From the NCBI GenBank assembly GCA_964397305.1, contig CAYNIP010000002.1, positions 148,503 to 212,502 on the forward strand: DNA of 64,000 bases, in the 5' to 3' direction. The position numbers and the translations under genes were made by a program. The stretch is from JAAUTY01 sp964397305. GTDB taxonomy: Bacteria > Cyanobacteriota > Cyanobacteriia > Cyanobacteriales > Spirulinaceae. Shown here piece after piece: positions 41,780-50,992 of this stretch. Below the pieces are notes generated by a model that worked only from the letters and a program-made list of their open reading frames with translations, searched no databases and was not told the DNA's origin. Every line of letters starts with the position of its first letter. The first letter of the stretch is position 1.

Positions 41780-42508
41780 CTAAGTCGGGGGGTTGCGGAG
41801 GCCCTCGTCTCCTGGAGGCTGAGCGACTGCATCATGCGCCCGGGGGCGATCGCGGTGCGTCCCGAAGCGGGGATCGCCTCCCTGGCAGGGCCGAAAGGAG
41901 CGGCGATGTTGAGGAGAGGGGCCGTAGCGCTGGAGGGCGAGGCGGTGACGCTCCGTGCCATAGCCCTTGTTGGCTGCGAGGTCGTAGTCGGGGTACTTCG
42001 TAGCCCAGCGCACCACAAGGTCATCGCGCCAGACCTTCGCCACGATGCTGGCGGCGGCGATCACCAGGGACTGGCGATCGCCCTTCACCAGATTTTGCTG
42101 GGGCATCTTCAAGTCCGGCAGCGAGAAGCGGCCGTCCACCAAGCAGAGATCCGGGGGCGGTTCGAGCTTATTCACAGCCCGCTGCATGGCCCACAGGGAG
42201 GCTTGGAAGATGTTAATCTGGTCAATTTCCGCCGCCGTCGCATAGCCGACTTTGACATCCAGGGCGAGCGCCTGGATCTGCTGGGCAAAATCAGCCCGGC
42301 GGGCCGGGGACAGTTGCTTGCTGTCACGCACCCCGGCTTGCACCAGCGGGGCGATCGCCGTCCGGGGCAGGATCACCGCCGCCGCCACCACGGGGCCAAA
42401 CAGGGCTCCCCGCCCCACCTCATCGACCCCGGCAATGCGGGCGGCGTTGCTGAGCAACTCCGGCAAGTGCTCACACTCGAAGGCTGGGGGCAAGGGTCGC
42501 CGTACCAC
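41780..42508 (-). CDS. rnhB: Ribonuclease HII
   Basis: 242 residues from a GTG at 42508. It removes ribonucleotides embedded in DNA. The catalytic start IAGVDEVGRGALFGPVVAAAV supplies Asp and Glu; RDSKQLSPARR, CLVDGRFSLP and KGDRQSLVIAAASIVAKVWRD give the remaining acids, and KYPDYDLAANKGYGTERHRLAL is typical. The last about 40 residues are a G+C-rich tail without family match. It starts 30 bp after rne on the same strand; an rne-rnhB pair is conserved in cyanobacteria. Confidence 0.95.
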   Translation of the reverse strand: MVRRPLPPAFECEHLPELLSNAARIAGVDEVGRGALFGPVVAAAVILPRTAIAPLVQAGVRDSKQLSPARRADFAQQIQALALDVKVGYATAAEIDQINIFQASLWAMQRAVNKLEPPPDLCLVDGRFSLPDLKMPQQNLVKGDRQSLVIAAASIVAKVWRDDLVVRWATKYPDYDLAANKGYGTERHRLALQRYGPSPQHRRSFRPCQGGDPRFGTHRDRPRAHDAVAQPPGDEGLRNPPT

Positions 42509-42537
42509 AGGCTTTGCACCACCGTCCCGCAGGCAGT

Positions 42538-44631
42538 CTAGGCCTCCCGCGCCGACGAACGGCGGCGGCGGCGGCGCGTCACGGGCCGGCCGCTGCTACC
42601 CTGCGGCTCGAGATCTGGCTCAAAGTCTGGCTCGGTCGCCGGGTCCGGGTCCAAGTCCGGCGCTGTCACCAGGGTCGGCAGCGGTAGGTCAGGGCTGAAA
42701 TCTGCGGACGAGTCGGAGTCTTCAGCCGGCTCCGTGACCCATGCAGGGGCTGCCGGCGAGGGCGTCGCTGACCTTGGAGTAGCGACAGCATCAGGGTCCG
42801 AGGCCACCGCCGAGGCTGTAGCGCCTGGGCTTCCCGGCTCGTGAATCGACAACACCACAGCGCGGGGGTCCCTCACCTCCCGCTCCAGGCGGATCAGGGG
42901 CGAGACACCCATGAGGGCATAGACTTCTTGCTCGAGGGGGGTCATCTCGACGGCAACCTGCTCCAAGGGACCGGGCTCGCGGCGCTCGCGGCGCTCGCGG
43001 CGCTCCCCCCGTTCCGGGCGCTCGCTGCGTTCTCCCCGTTCCGGGCGATCGCCGCGTTCGGGGCGCTCACTGCGGTCAGGGGCCACGTCCGGCTCCGATT
43101 CCCCCGGAGCCCGCTGGCCATTGCTGGGTTGGGGTTTCCCCTTACTACGGCTAGTCAGGTCTAGCTCACCAATCCGGCGACGGCGACGGCGACGGCTAGT
43201 CCCCCCCGGCTCCTGATAGCTGGGGTGATTCATCAGGTCGATGTAATCCTCATCGGCCTCGGGGTCAGGGTCTGCTCCAGGCTCCACAGCCGCCACGACG
43301 GGAAGTTGCGGCTCCGGGGTGCGGGGGTCCAGGGGCGATCGCGTGGGCACGGGGCTCAGGGTCATGACACTGCGCTCCGGCAGGGCCTGGGGCGCGTCTC
43401 CCGGCAGTCGGACTAAATGCCCTAACCCGCCGCAGTGGGGGCAGGTTTCGCCAAAGAGTTCACGCAAATTTTTTCCCTGACGCTTGCGGGTCAATTCCAC
43501 CAAGCCCAGCTCCGACAACTGGGCAATCTGGGGCCGCGCCTTGTCAGCTCGGAGATGGCGGGTAAAGTGTTCGAGCAGCGCCAACTGGTCGCGGCGCGAG
43601 TCCATGTCGATAAAGTCCACAATGATCACGCCCGCAATGTTCCGCAGGCGCAATTGGCGAGCAATCTCCGTGGCCGCCTCATAGTTGGTCCAGAGCACCG
43701 TCTCCCGGGAAGTATTCGAGCGGGTGAAGGAGCCGGAGTTGACATCGATCACCGTCAAGGCTTCCGTGGGCTCGATGATAATGTAGCCCCCGGAGGGCAG
43801 GTCCACCCGAGGTTTCAGGGCCTCACGAATCGCGGCATTGACCCGGAAGTACTCCAGGAGCGACTGGCGATCGCGGTGTTGGTCAATCAGCACCCCTTCG
43901 GGCGCCCGACCACCGCTCCAATTCATCAGGTGTTGCTTCACCCGCTTGACTCCCGTGGGGGAATCCACCACGATGCGGTTGACTTCGCCGCTGTAAATAT
44001 CGCGCAGCACCCGCTGGATAAAGTCATCATCCCGGTTCAGCAGGGCTGGAGCCTTGGTGGCACTGGCTTGGAGCTGAACGGCTTCCCACTGCTTCTGGAG
44101 GTACTCGAGGTCCTCCATAATTGCGTCCTCATCCTTACCCTCGGCTTCAGTACGCACCAGCAGGCCCATGCCAGCCGGTTTGATCAACACGGCCAAGGCG
44201 CGCAGACGGCTGCGTTCATTGTCCTTGACAATCCGGCGTGACAGGTTCACGCCGCGACCGGAGGGCATCAGCACCAAGTAGCGACCGGGCAGGCTGACAT
44301 TGCCCGTCAAGCGCGGGCCTTTATTGCCCGTCGGCTCTTTCATCACCTGCACCAGGACCGTCTGCTGGGGGGCCAGCAGTTCGGTAATCGCGCCCGCACT
44401 CCGCCGCAGACGCAGCGGGCCCAAATCGGTGACGTGCATAAAACCGTTGCGCTCGCTATCGCCAATATTCACGAAGGCGGCATCAATGCCAGGAATCACA
44501 TTTTCAACAGTGCCCAGGTAAATGTCGCCGACCTGCTGCGTGCCCGTTGAAACGACAAGTTCTTGAATCTGATCTTCTGAAAAGACCGCAGCAACCTGTT
44601 CCTGCTCGGAAATAATAATCTGCTTCGGCAT
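42538..44631 (-). CDS. rne: Ribonuclease E/G
   Basis: 697 residues, the shorter cyanobacterial form of RNase E. S1 domain near the N-terminus (VGDIYLGTVENVIPGIDAAFV), DNase I-like catalytic half with LTVIDVNSGSFTR and IIVDFIDMDSRRDQL supplying the magnesium-binding aspartates, and a zinc-link CPHCGGLGH (about residue 400). The C-terminal part is disordered: an Arg/Glu-rich stretch (SERPERGDRPERGERSERPE) and the end VTRRRRRRSSAREA, whose RRRRRRSSA is the cyanobacterial nonapeptide that recruits polynucleotide phosphorylase. Start: ATG with GAGGA about seven bases upstream. It is followed after 30 bp by rnhB. Confidence 0.97.
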   Translation of the reverse strand: MPKQIIISEQEQVAAVFSEDQIQELVVSTGTQQVGDIYLGTVENVIPGIDAAFVNIGDSERNGFMHVTDLGPLRLRRSAGAITELLAPQQTVLVQVMKEPTGNKGPRLTGNVSLPGRYLVLMPSGRGVNLSRRIVKDNERSRLRALAVLIKPAGMGLLVRTEAEGKDEDAIMEDLEYLQKQWEAVQLQASATKAPALLNRDDDFIQRVLRDIYSGEVNRIVVDSPTGVKRVKQHLMNWSGGRAPEGVLIDQHRDRQSLLEYFRVNAAIREALKPRVDLPSGGYIIIEPTEALTVIDVNSGSFTRSNTSRETVLWTNYEAATEIARQLRLRNIAGVIIVDFIDMDSRRDQLALLEHFTRHLRADKARPQIAQLSELGLVELTRKRQGKNLRELFGETCPHCGGLGHLVRLPGDAPQALPERSVMTLSPVPTRSPLDPRTPEPQLPVVAAVEPGADPDPEADEDYIDLMNHPSYQEPGGTSRRRRRRRIGELDLTSRSKGKPQPSNGQRAPGESEPDVAPDRSERPERGDRPERGERSERPERGERRERRERREPGPLEQVAVEMTPLEQEVYALMGVSPLIRLEREVRDPRAVVLSIHEPGSPGATASAVASDPDAVATPRSATPSPAAPAWVTEPAEDSDSSADFSPDLPLPTLVTAPDLDPDPATEPDFEPDLEPQGSSGRPVTRRRRRRSSAREA

Positions 44632-45147
44632 GCAATTTCCTCAAAAGTCTGGGCTCACCCCCCCACGGAAATCTCTGCGCTCTGACCTAGCTGCTCGCGC
44701 CTCCTCCACAGGAGACCGAGCGATGCGGTGGTGGAGTTGGGCAGTAGGCCAGAGGAACCTTGGGGCAAGCGGGTCAATGAACAGTGGCTAGCAGCGGGAG
44801 ACAAAACACCGCCTCAGTTAGCCAACCCAGTGTGCGGACTAGCGTTGTCAGCGCGACCGCCGGACTAAACCTGACGCAGCGAAAGTCTCACAATGGCCGA
44901 GCACCCTAACCTAGTAAGCAGTCCCCAGCGATGACCGTCTGCGGCCTTAGGGGAACGCACAAAATACTCCACAGGTTCAACTCGAGAAAATCGGCTCGCG
45001 CGCTGGCAAGCGATGAAGCGAGCTGTACCTAGTGCTGGGAAAACTGTCGAAATCTAGGCGGATGGCGGAACAGCTAGCACAATCGGCGAGGCGCAGCCGC
45101 ACTAACTGAGTCGCATTATAGCTCACAACTCCGATTATACAGCCTAA
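44632..45147 (-). promoter_or_regulatory. Long non-coding leader region of rne
   Basis: 516 bp separate the rne start from the end of the cysteine desulfurase gene, with no open frame. Two TATAAT boxes occur on the minus strand at its far end (in CTGTATAATCGG and GCTATAATGCG, about 45114-45140), next to a perfect palindrome GCCTAATTAGGC (45142-45153). If transcription starts there, rne has a leader of nearly 480 bases. Long rne leaders that allow RNase E to cut its own message are known in other bacteria, including cyanobacteria. Confidence 0.55.
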
Positions 45148-46326
45148 TTAGGCAATTTTATCACAATTAGGTCCGCTAGCGGCCTGTCGCAGGGATTGCA
45201 CCGTCGTGACAACCGCGTGGAGAGCTTGCTCAATCTGGGCGGCCGTTGTGGCGCGGCCGAGGCCGAAGCGCAGGGAGGCTCGGGCCAGGGCCGGCGATCG
45301 CCCCAAGGCCGTGAGTACATGGGACGGCCTCGTCCCGGCACTGGAACAGGCGGAGCCGGAGGAGACCGCCACCACGGGCTGCACCCCCAGCACCAGGGCA
45401 GACCCATCCACGCCGCCAATGCTAACATTCAGGTTCCCCGGCAGGCGCTGCTCCGAGTGGCCGTTGAGATAGATCTCGGGTAGGCCTTGCAGCCCCTGCC
45501 AGAGGCGATCGCGCAGTCGCCGCTGGGTCTCCGCCACCGTCACCATGGAGGCGAGCCCTAATTCAACCGCCTTCGCAAAGCCGACAATCTGGGGGGGGTA
45601 GAGGGTTCCGGACCGCAGGCCCTGCTCTTGGCCGCCGCCCCGCAGTTGGGGTGCGAGTTGCACCCGGGGCCGCTGCCGTCGCACATAGAGCGCGCCGATG
45701 CCCTTAGGGCCGTAGAGCTTGTGGGCCGTGAGGGACATGAGATCGATAGACAGGGCCTCGACATCCAGGGGGATTTTCCCCAAGGCCTGGGCGGCATCGG
45801 TGTGAAAAAGAATCTGGCGATCGCGGCAGAGCGCGCCAATGGCCCCCAGGGGCTGCAAAACCCCGATCTCGTTGTTGGCAGCCATGACCGAGACCAAGAT
45901 CGTCTCGGGACGGAGCGATCGCTCCAGCTCGTGCAGATCCAGCAAGCCATCCGGCTGCACCGGCAGCACCGTCAGGTCAAACCCTAAGCTTTCCAGGTAG
46001 CGGCAGGGGTCAAGCACCGACCGATGCTCGGTAGCGACGGTGACGATGTGCCGCCCCCGGCTCAGGTTCGCTTCCGCCACCCCGAGCAGGGCCAGGTTAT
46101 TCGCCTCCGTGGCCCCGCTCGTGAAGATCATCTCCTCCGGGGTCGCCCCAATCGCCTCGGCGAGGGTCGCCCGGGCCTGCTTCACCACCGCCGCCGCCTC
46201 CCAGCCGTAGGCATGGGTGGCACTGCTCGGGTTGCCGAAGGCCTCGCTGAAGTAGGGGAGCATAGCCTCAAGGACGCGCGGATCAACCGGAGTCGTAGCC
46301 TGATGGTCGAGGTAGATCGGGCGCAT
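45148..46326 (-). CDS. Cysteine desulfurase (NifS/IscS class I)
   Basis: 392 residues. PLP enzyme that takes sulphur from cysteine for iron-sulphur clusters and thio-cofactors. YLDHQATTPVDPRVLEAMLP at the start, FGNPSSATHAYG, the PLP Lys in LTAHKLYGPKGIGALYV (about residue 205), and the mobile loop SSGSACSSAG with the persulphide Cys (about 325). This class I sequence is nearer IscS/NifS than SufS. No nif or isc neighbours are present, so general cluster assembly is more likely than nitrogen fixation. The stop codon lies in the GCCTAATTAGGC palindrome. Confidence 0.94.
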   Translation of the reverse strand: MRPIYLDHQATTPVDPRVLEAMLPYFSEAFGNPSSATHAYGWEAAAVVKQARATLAEAIGATPEEMIFTSGATEANNLALLGVAEANLSRGRHIVTVATEHRSVLDPCRYLESLGFDLTVLPVQPDGLLDLHELERSLRPETILVSVMAANNEIGVLQPLGAIGALCRDRQILFHTDAAQALGKIPLDVEALSIDLMSLTAHKLYGPKGIGALYVRRQRPRVQLAPQLRGGGQEQGLRSGTLYPPQIVGFAKAVELGLASMVTVAETQRRLRDRLWQGLQGLPEIYLNGHSEQRLPGNLNVSIGGVDGSALVLGVQPVVAVSSGSACSSAGTRPSHVLTALGRSPALARASLRFGLGRATTAAQIEQALHAVVTTVQSLRQAASGPNCDKIA

Positions 46327-46466
46327 AGGGTCAGGGGGTGTTGGAGCAGTTTCCCAGAATCTAGCCCTGGCCAGGAGCGCCGCGACTCCGACGGTTGCAC
46401 CCCTCAGCCCGCCAGCATGGCAGCCGACTCGGCCAACGTCAGCGCGGCGCCGCCGGGGGCCGGGCC

Positions 46467-49286
46467 TTAAACCGCCTGGGGTTGTCCCTGGGGCTGGAAC
46501 TGGAAGAGGGAGTAGACGACATTGCGGCGAATGTCGATCATCGTTTCCAGGAACATCTCGTAGCCTTCTTGCTTGTACTCGATCAGGGGGTCCTTTTGGC
46601 CGTAACCCCGCAGGCCGATGGACTCCCGCAGGGCATCCATCGCTTGCAGGTGTTCCCGCCAGAGCGTATCGATCTGTTGCAGGATAAAGAACCGCTCCGC
46701 TTGGCGCATCAGGCCCGCTTGCAGTTGCTCGATCTGGTTTTCCTTGATGTCGTAGGCCTTGCGGACTTCCTCGTGGAGGAAGTACTTGATTTCACTCACG
46801 GTCATATCATCCAGGTGCTTGGGAGCCAGGTCTCGGAGTAAGTAGACGAACTCCTTCACCTTGGCGAGCAGGTCCTCGAGCTTCCACTCTTCCGGCGGTA
46901 GCTCCGGATTCACGTAGGCGTCTACGATGTCATCCATGGTGCGCTCGGCATAGCCGATCACCTGCTCCTTGAGGTCGCGCCCCTCCAGCACCCGCCGCCG
47001 CTCGGCATAGATGGCGCGGCGCTGGTTGTTCATCACTTCGTCGTACTCGAAGACCTGTTTACGAGTGTCGTAGTAGAAGGTTTCCACCTTCTTTTGGGCC
47101 CCTTCGAGCGATCGCGTTAGCATCCCCGACTCAATGGGCATATCCTCTTCGACGCGGAAGGCATTCATCAGGCCGGCGACGCGATCGCCCCCAAAGATCC
47201 GCAGCAAATTGTCCTGCAAGCTGAGGAAAAACTTGGTGGAACCGGGGTCGCCCTGGCGGCCAGCGCGGCCCCGCAACTGGTTGTCAATGCGGCGGGACTC
47301 GTGGCGCTCCGTGCCAATGACGTGCAAGCCCCCTAAACTCACCACTTCGTCATGCTCGCGGCTGGTGAAAGCTTCGTACTCGTGCCGGACTTGCTGATAG
47401 ACAGCTCGCAGCTTTTGCAGCACCGGATCCTCGACGGGGGCATTTTCGGCGGCGATCGCGATCTTCTCCTCCGCCTCCAGCTCCGGCAAGCTCTGCTCCC
47501 CGTAGGTCTGGGCCGCAAAGTGAGCCGCTTCCTTGAGCTGAGTCAGGGTCTCCGGCAGGAGATCCGTGGGAAAAATGCTCGCCGTCGCCTTCCAGGACTT
47601 CGGCTTCTTGCCCTCCCCGCCACTGCCAAAGCCCGCCGAGCGCGGCCGACTGGGCCGCGCCCCCGCCGCCGTCACCGCCAGAGCCCCCCGATCTTCCGGC
47701 ATGACAATCTTCGGCATCAGGTATTCCCGCAGCTTCAAGCGGGCCATATAGTCCGCGTTCCCACCGAGAATGATGTCCGTACCGCGCCCAGCCATGTTCG
47801 TGGCGATCGTCACCGCCCCCTTGCGGCCGGCCTGGGCGACGATCTCCGACTCCCGCTCCACATTCTCAGGACGGGCATTGAGGAGATTGTGGGGAACTTG
47901 GCGCCCACTCAGGAGCTGCGCCAGCAGTTCCGATTTCTCCACGCTGGTAGTACCGACCAGAACCGGGCGACCCTGATCGTGCATATCCGCACATTCAGCC
48001 GCCACGGCCTCCCATTTCGCCGTTTCCGTCTTGTAGACCACATCGGCCAAGTCCCGCCGCTGCGAGGGACGGTTGGTAGGAATGATCGTGACTTGCAGGT
48101 TATAGATTTTCTCGAACTCTGCCTCTTCCGTCTTCGCCGTACCGGTCATGCCCGCCAGCTTCGGATAGAGCAGGAAAAAGTTCTGATAGGTAATGGTGGC
48201 CAGGGTTTGGGTCTCATTTTGAATCTTGACCCCCTCCTTGGCCTCAATCGCCTGGTGCAGACCATCACTCCAGCGCCGCCCCTGCAACACGCGGCCGGTG
48301 AATTCATCCACAATCACCACTTCATCATTGCGGACAATGTAGTTCACATCACGGGTGAACAGCTCCTTGGCCTTAATCGCATTAAAAATATAGTGGGCCC
48401 AGGGATCGTTAGGGTCGTAGAGATCCTGCACCCCCAGCAGCCGCTCCGCCTCCGCAAAGCCCTCGTCGGAGAGCAGCACATTGCGGGCCTTTTCGTCCAC
48501 TTCATAGTGACCATCATCCCCCGCCTCGCTCTGGGGATACAGGTGCTTAGCGATGTCCGCCGCCCGCAGATACTTCTCCGTCGGGCGCTCAACCTGACCA
48601 GAAATGATCAGCGGTGTCCGCGCTTCGTCAATGAGGACTGAATCAACCTCGTCAATGATGCAGTAGTTAAAAGGACGCTGCACCACCTCCTCCATGGAGG
48701 TGGCCATGTTATCCCGCAGGTAGTCAAAGCCCAGTTCACTGTTAGTCGCGTAGGTGATGTCACAGCCATAGTTCTTCTTCCGCTCGATCGGGGTCATCCC
48801 CGATTGAATCAGACCGACACTCAGCCCCAGGAAGCGGTGAATCTGGCCCATCCATTCCGAGTCGCGGCGCGCCAGATAGTCATTGACGGTGACGACGTGG
48901 ACGCCCCGACCCGCCAGAGCATTGAGGTAGGAGGGCAGAGTCGCCACCAGGGTTTTCCCTTCACCGGTTTTCATCTCGGCGATCTGGCCTTCGTGGAGGA
49001 CGATGCCCCCCAGGATCTGAACATCGAAGTGGCGCATCCCGAGCACGCGGCGGCTCGCTTCGCGCACGACAGCGAAGGCTTCCGGGAGAATGTCGCCGAG
49101 AATATCTTGCTCTTCGCGCTCGCTGTCGGCCTTGGCCAACTGAGCTTGAAATTCGGCCGTCTTGCCGCGCAGTTCATCATCGGTGAGGGCGGCGATGTCG
49201 TCTTCGATGGCCTGGACATCGGCGACCAGCGGCTGGAATTTCTTAAGCTTACGCGCGTTGGGATCGCCAAAGAGCTGTTTCAACAT
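46467..49286 (-). CDS. secA: Preprotein translocase ATPase SecA
   Basis: 939 residues, full length. It drives protein export through SecYEG at thylakoid and plasma membranes. Walker A is MKTGEGKTL (about residues 106-113); the DEAD-type box is IIDEVDSVLIDEARTPLII (about 205-223), then NMAGRGTDIILGG and TERHESRRIDNQLRGRAGRQGDPG in the second motor domain, and IGLRGYGQKDPLIEYKQEGYEMF in the helical scaffold. An insertion rich in Arg/Pro/Ser/Lys (about 548-575) follows the GTDIILGGN block, a common cyanobacterial and plastid feature. The C-terminus is short and lacks the zinc-binding tail. Start: ATG at 49286. Confidence 0.98.
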   Translation of the reverse strand: MLKQLFGDPNARKLKKFQPLVADVQAIEDDIAALTDDELRGKTAEFQAQLAKADSEREEQDILGDILPEAFAVVREASRRVLGMRHFDVQILGGIVLHEGQIAEMKTGEGKTLVATLPSYLNALAGRGVHVVTVNDYLARRDSEWMGQIHRFLGLSVGLIQSGMTPIERKKNYGCDITYATNSELGFDYLRDNMATSMEEVVQRPFNYCIIDEVDSVLIDEARTPLIISGQVERPTEKYLRAADIAKHLYPQSEAGDDGHYEVDEKARNVLLSDEGFAEAERLLGVQDLYDPNDPWAHYIFNAIKAKELFTRDVNYIVRNDEVVIVDEFTGRVLQGRRWSDGLHQAIEAKEGVKIQNETQTLATITYQNFFLLYPKLAGMTGTAKTEEAEFEKIYNLQVTIIPTNRPSQRRDLADVVYKTETAKWEAVAAECADMHDQGRPVLVGTTSVEKSELLAQLLSGRQVPHNLLNARPENVERESEIVAQAGRKGAVTIATNMAGRGTDIILGGNADYMARLKLREYLMPKIVMPEDRGALAVTAAGARPSRPRSAGFGSGGEGKKPKSWKATASIFPTDLLPETLTQLKEAAHFAAQTYGEQSLPELEAEEKIAIAAENAPVEDPVLQKLRAVYQQVRHEYEAFTSREHDEVVSLGGLHVIGTERHESRRIDNQLRGRAGRQGDPGSTKFFLSLQDNLLRIFGGDRVAGLMNAFRVEEDMPIESGMLTRSLEGAQKKVETFYYDTRKQVFEYDEVMNNQRRAIYAERRRVLEGRDLKEQVIGYAERTMDDIVDAYVNPELPPEEWKLEDLLAKVKEFVYLLRDLAPKHLDDMTVSEIKYFLHEEVRKAYDIKENQIEQLQAGLMRQAERFFILQQIDTLWREHLQAMDALRESIGLRGYGQKDPLIEYKQEGYEMFLETMIDIRRNVVYSLFQFQPQGQPQAV

Positions 49287-49484
49287 GGTGGTTCACTAGC
49301 AACGGCCCCTGCGGCGGGGTTGGTTGGGCCGGGAGCCCAGCAACCCGGTGACAGACGGCAACGGAATTATTGGCTATGGTATCACTTCCACTCGGCTAAA
49401 CGGGGCGGCGGGAAACCGAAGGGGGTCGGCCGGAGGGCGGGGTCCTCAGCAGCGGTAGGGGCGAACGGGGACTGGTTACAGTCC

Positions 49485-50546
49485 TTACCAGAGAATGATG
49501 ATGTCATCAATGACAATGTGATCATTCTCGAAAAATTCTGCGGGCGGCGCTTGCCGAGGCTTGGGGCCGGCGAGAAATCGCTTCAGGGAGATCTTGCGCG
49601 CCAGAAAATCCTGAACAAAGTCACGGATGCTCGTCATCACCTCAACGCTCGTTTCCAGTTCGTTCAGCATGGCAGCGAGGGGATCAATACCTTCGCGGCG
49701 AGCTTTGCGCCAGGTCGCCACAATCATGCCCTCTTCGGTTTGATTACGGAGCTTCCTTAACTCGGCCTTGATGCCTTCGTATTGCTTGCGGAGGCTGGCG
49801 TTTTCCCGCACCAACCGCTGGCATTCCCGCTCAAACTCGGCCTCGGTAGACAGGTTAAGAATAGGGTCTTCGCCCCCGAGCTGCTGTTGCTCCAGTTCTA
49901 GCAAGCGGGCAAAGTCGCCGGACTTGTAGGCGCGGTTGATTTCCTGCATGATGGCGGTGTTGCGCTGCTGGGTGTCGGCATCTTCAGCCCGGTCGGGGTG
50001 ATAGATGGAGGCGAGGCGGAGAAAGGTCTGGCGAAAGGCCCGTTGAGGGGCAGGAGCCGCTGCGTCGGCTGGCGCCGCTGAGGATGCGGGCCCGCTGCCT
50101 GGGGGGTCGGCCTCGGACGGGGCGCGATCGCCCTCCGGGGCCCCTTCAGGATCTTCCCAATCTTCGTAGGTCCCTGCCTCATCCGCCTCAAAGGACTGGG
50201 GGCTAATAATACCTTTCAATTGCAGAGCAAGATACAAATCTTCGATTTGCTGTTTGACCCGCCGCCGTATTCGCCTGGAGGCAAAAATTTCTGCAAAGAG
50301 TGCGTGAATCTCAGCATTGATGGCGTCTAGTTGTTCGTAAAATGGTGCGCTGTAGGCCAATAAGCTGGAGAGTACAAACCGCATTTCCTCCAGGAAATTA
50401 TCTAGCTCAGTCCGCTTGCGGCGGATTTGCTTCAACAACCAGGCCCGATCCGCTTGCAAGGCGGCAAGCTGCTGGGGCAGAGGAGCCCACGCTAGAGCCG
50501 TGGTCGGCGCGGTGGCAGGCTTGCGGGTCGATTGACGCTTAGCCAT
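49485..50546 (-). CDS. J-domain protein with central J domain
   Basis: 353 residues. A helical N-terminal 110 residues (LQADRAWLLKQIRRKRTELD), an acidic Pro/Ala spacer (about 120-168), then a J domain at about 170-215 with the HPD motif in LRLASIYHPDRAEDADTQQR and MQEINRAYKSGDFARLLELE. After it comes a coiled-coil stretch (ECQRLVRENASLRKQYEGIK) and a C-terminal tail ending HIVIDDIIILW. J domains stimulate Hsp70/DnaK ATPase; here the domain is in the middle, unlike canonical DnaJ, and the spacer is not Gly/Phe-rich. A DnaK partner is expected but not encoded nearby. It lies 198 bp upstream of secA on the same strand. Confidence 0.82.
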   Translation of the reverse strand: MAKRQSTRKPATAPTTALAWAPLPQQLAALQADRAWLLKQIRRKRTELDNFLEEMRFVLSSLLAYSAPFYEQLDAINAEIHALFAEIFASRRIRRRVKQQIEDLYLALQLKGIISPQSFEADEAGTYEDWEDPEGAPEGDRAPSEADPPGSGPASSAAPADAAAPAPQRAFRQTFLRLASIYHPDRAEDADTQQRNTAIMQEINRAYKSGDFARLLELEQQQLGGEDPILNLSTEAEFERECQRLVRENASLRKQYEGIKAELRKLRNQTEEGMIVATWRKARREGIDPLAAMLNELETSVEVMTSIRDFVQDFLARKISLKRFLAGPKPRQAPPAEFFENDHIVIDDIIILW

Positions 50547-50992
50547 GAGATGACGGCTCCTAAATTCAGCACCGGGTAGCTCACGTCACCAAGCTCTAGC
50601 TCTGAGCACTGGCGGGCTGGCTACTAATCTTTAATTATCCTAACGCCTGATGCCGATATGTCTCACGGCTCAGCAAGTGGGGTGGACGAACAAAAGCGCG
50701 GCTTCCCTGAATTTTGAGCGCTGGTTCAAGGGACAGAGTGTAGCCTTCTATCGCTACGCGACGCTAGCGCGAACAGCGTTACGGAGCCCCCTCTGCGAGA
50801 AGTCGCTGCGCGTCTACATCCCCCGGCTGCTTCTCTCAAAGCTGGGGGAAGGGGAGTCTCCAAAGGGAGATGCACCCTTGTCCTTGAGCAACGGGGGTTG
50901 TCCTTGAGCATGGTTAGGCTAGGGGCAGCAATTAGGGTGTTGGCGTAGTTTTGAAGGAGCCTAGGGCTGCCAAGCGGGGATGCTCTTGTTGC
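50547..50992. other. Intergenic region carrying a composite element
   Basis: 446 bp between tilS and the J-domain gene. Besides the element at 50679-50874 it contains a direct repeat TTGTCCTTGAGCA (50879-50891 and 50899-50911). No gene seen. Confidence 0.55.
50679..50874. repeat. Composite element: GGACGAAA left end, CATCTC right end
   Basis: About 196 bp. The left end GGGGTGGACGAACAAAAGCG matches the elements at 36352 and 58025; the right end CTCCAAAGGGAGATGCACCC matches the right end of 35078-35193. Inside are GCTAGCGCGAACAGCGTTAC (50763-50782) and AGTCGCTGCGCGTCTACATC (50801-50820). Same structure as 18415-18503 but longer and reversed. Confidence 0.7.

Noticed and set aside
45148..46326. 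Cysteine desulfurase as a nitrogen-fixation NifS gene
   Set aside because: No nif genes adjoin it; the general IscS/NifS class is all the sequence supports.
47352..48641. 429-residue open frame antisense to secA
   Set aside because: Lies wholly over conserved SecA sequence and has shadow-type composition.
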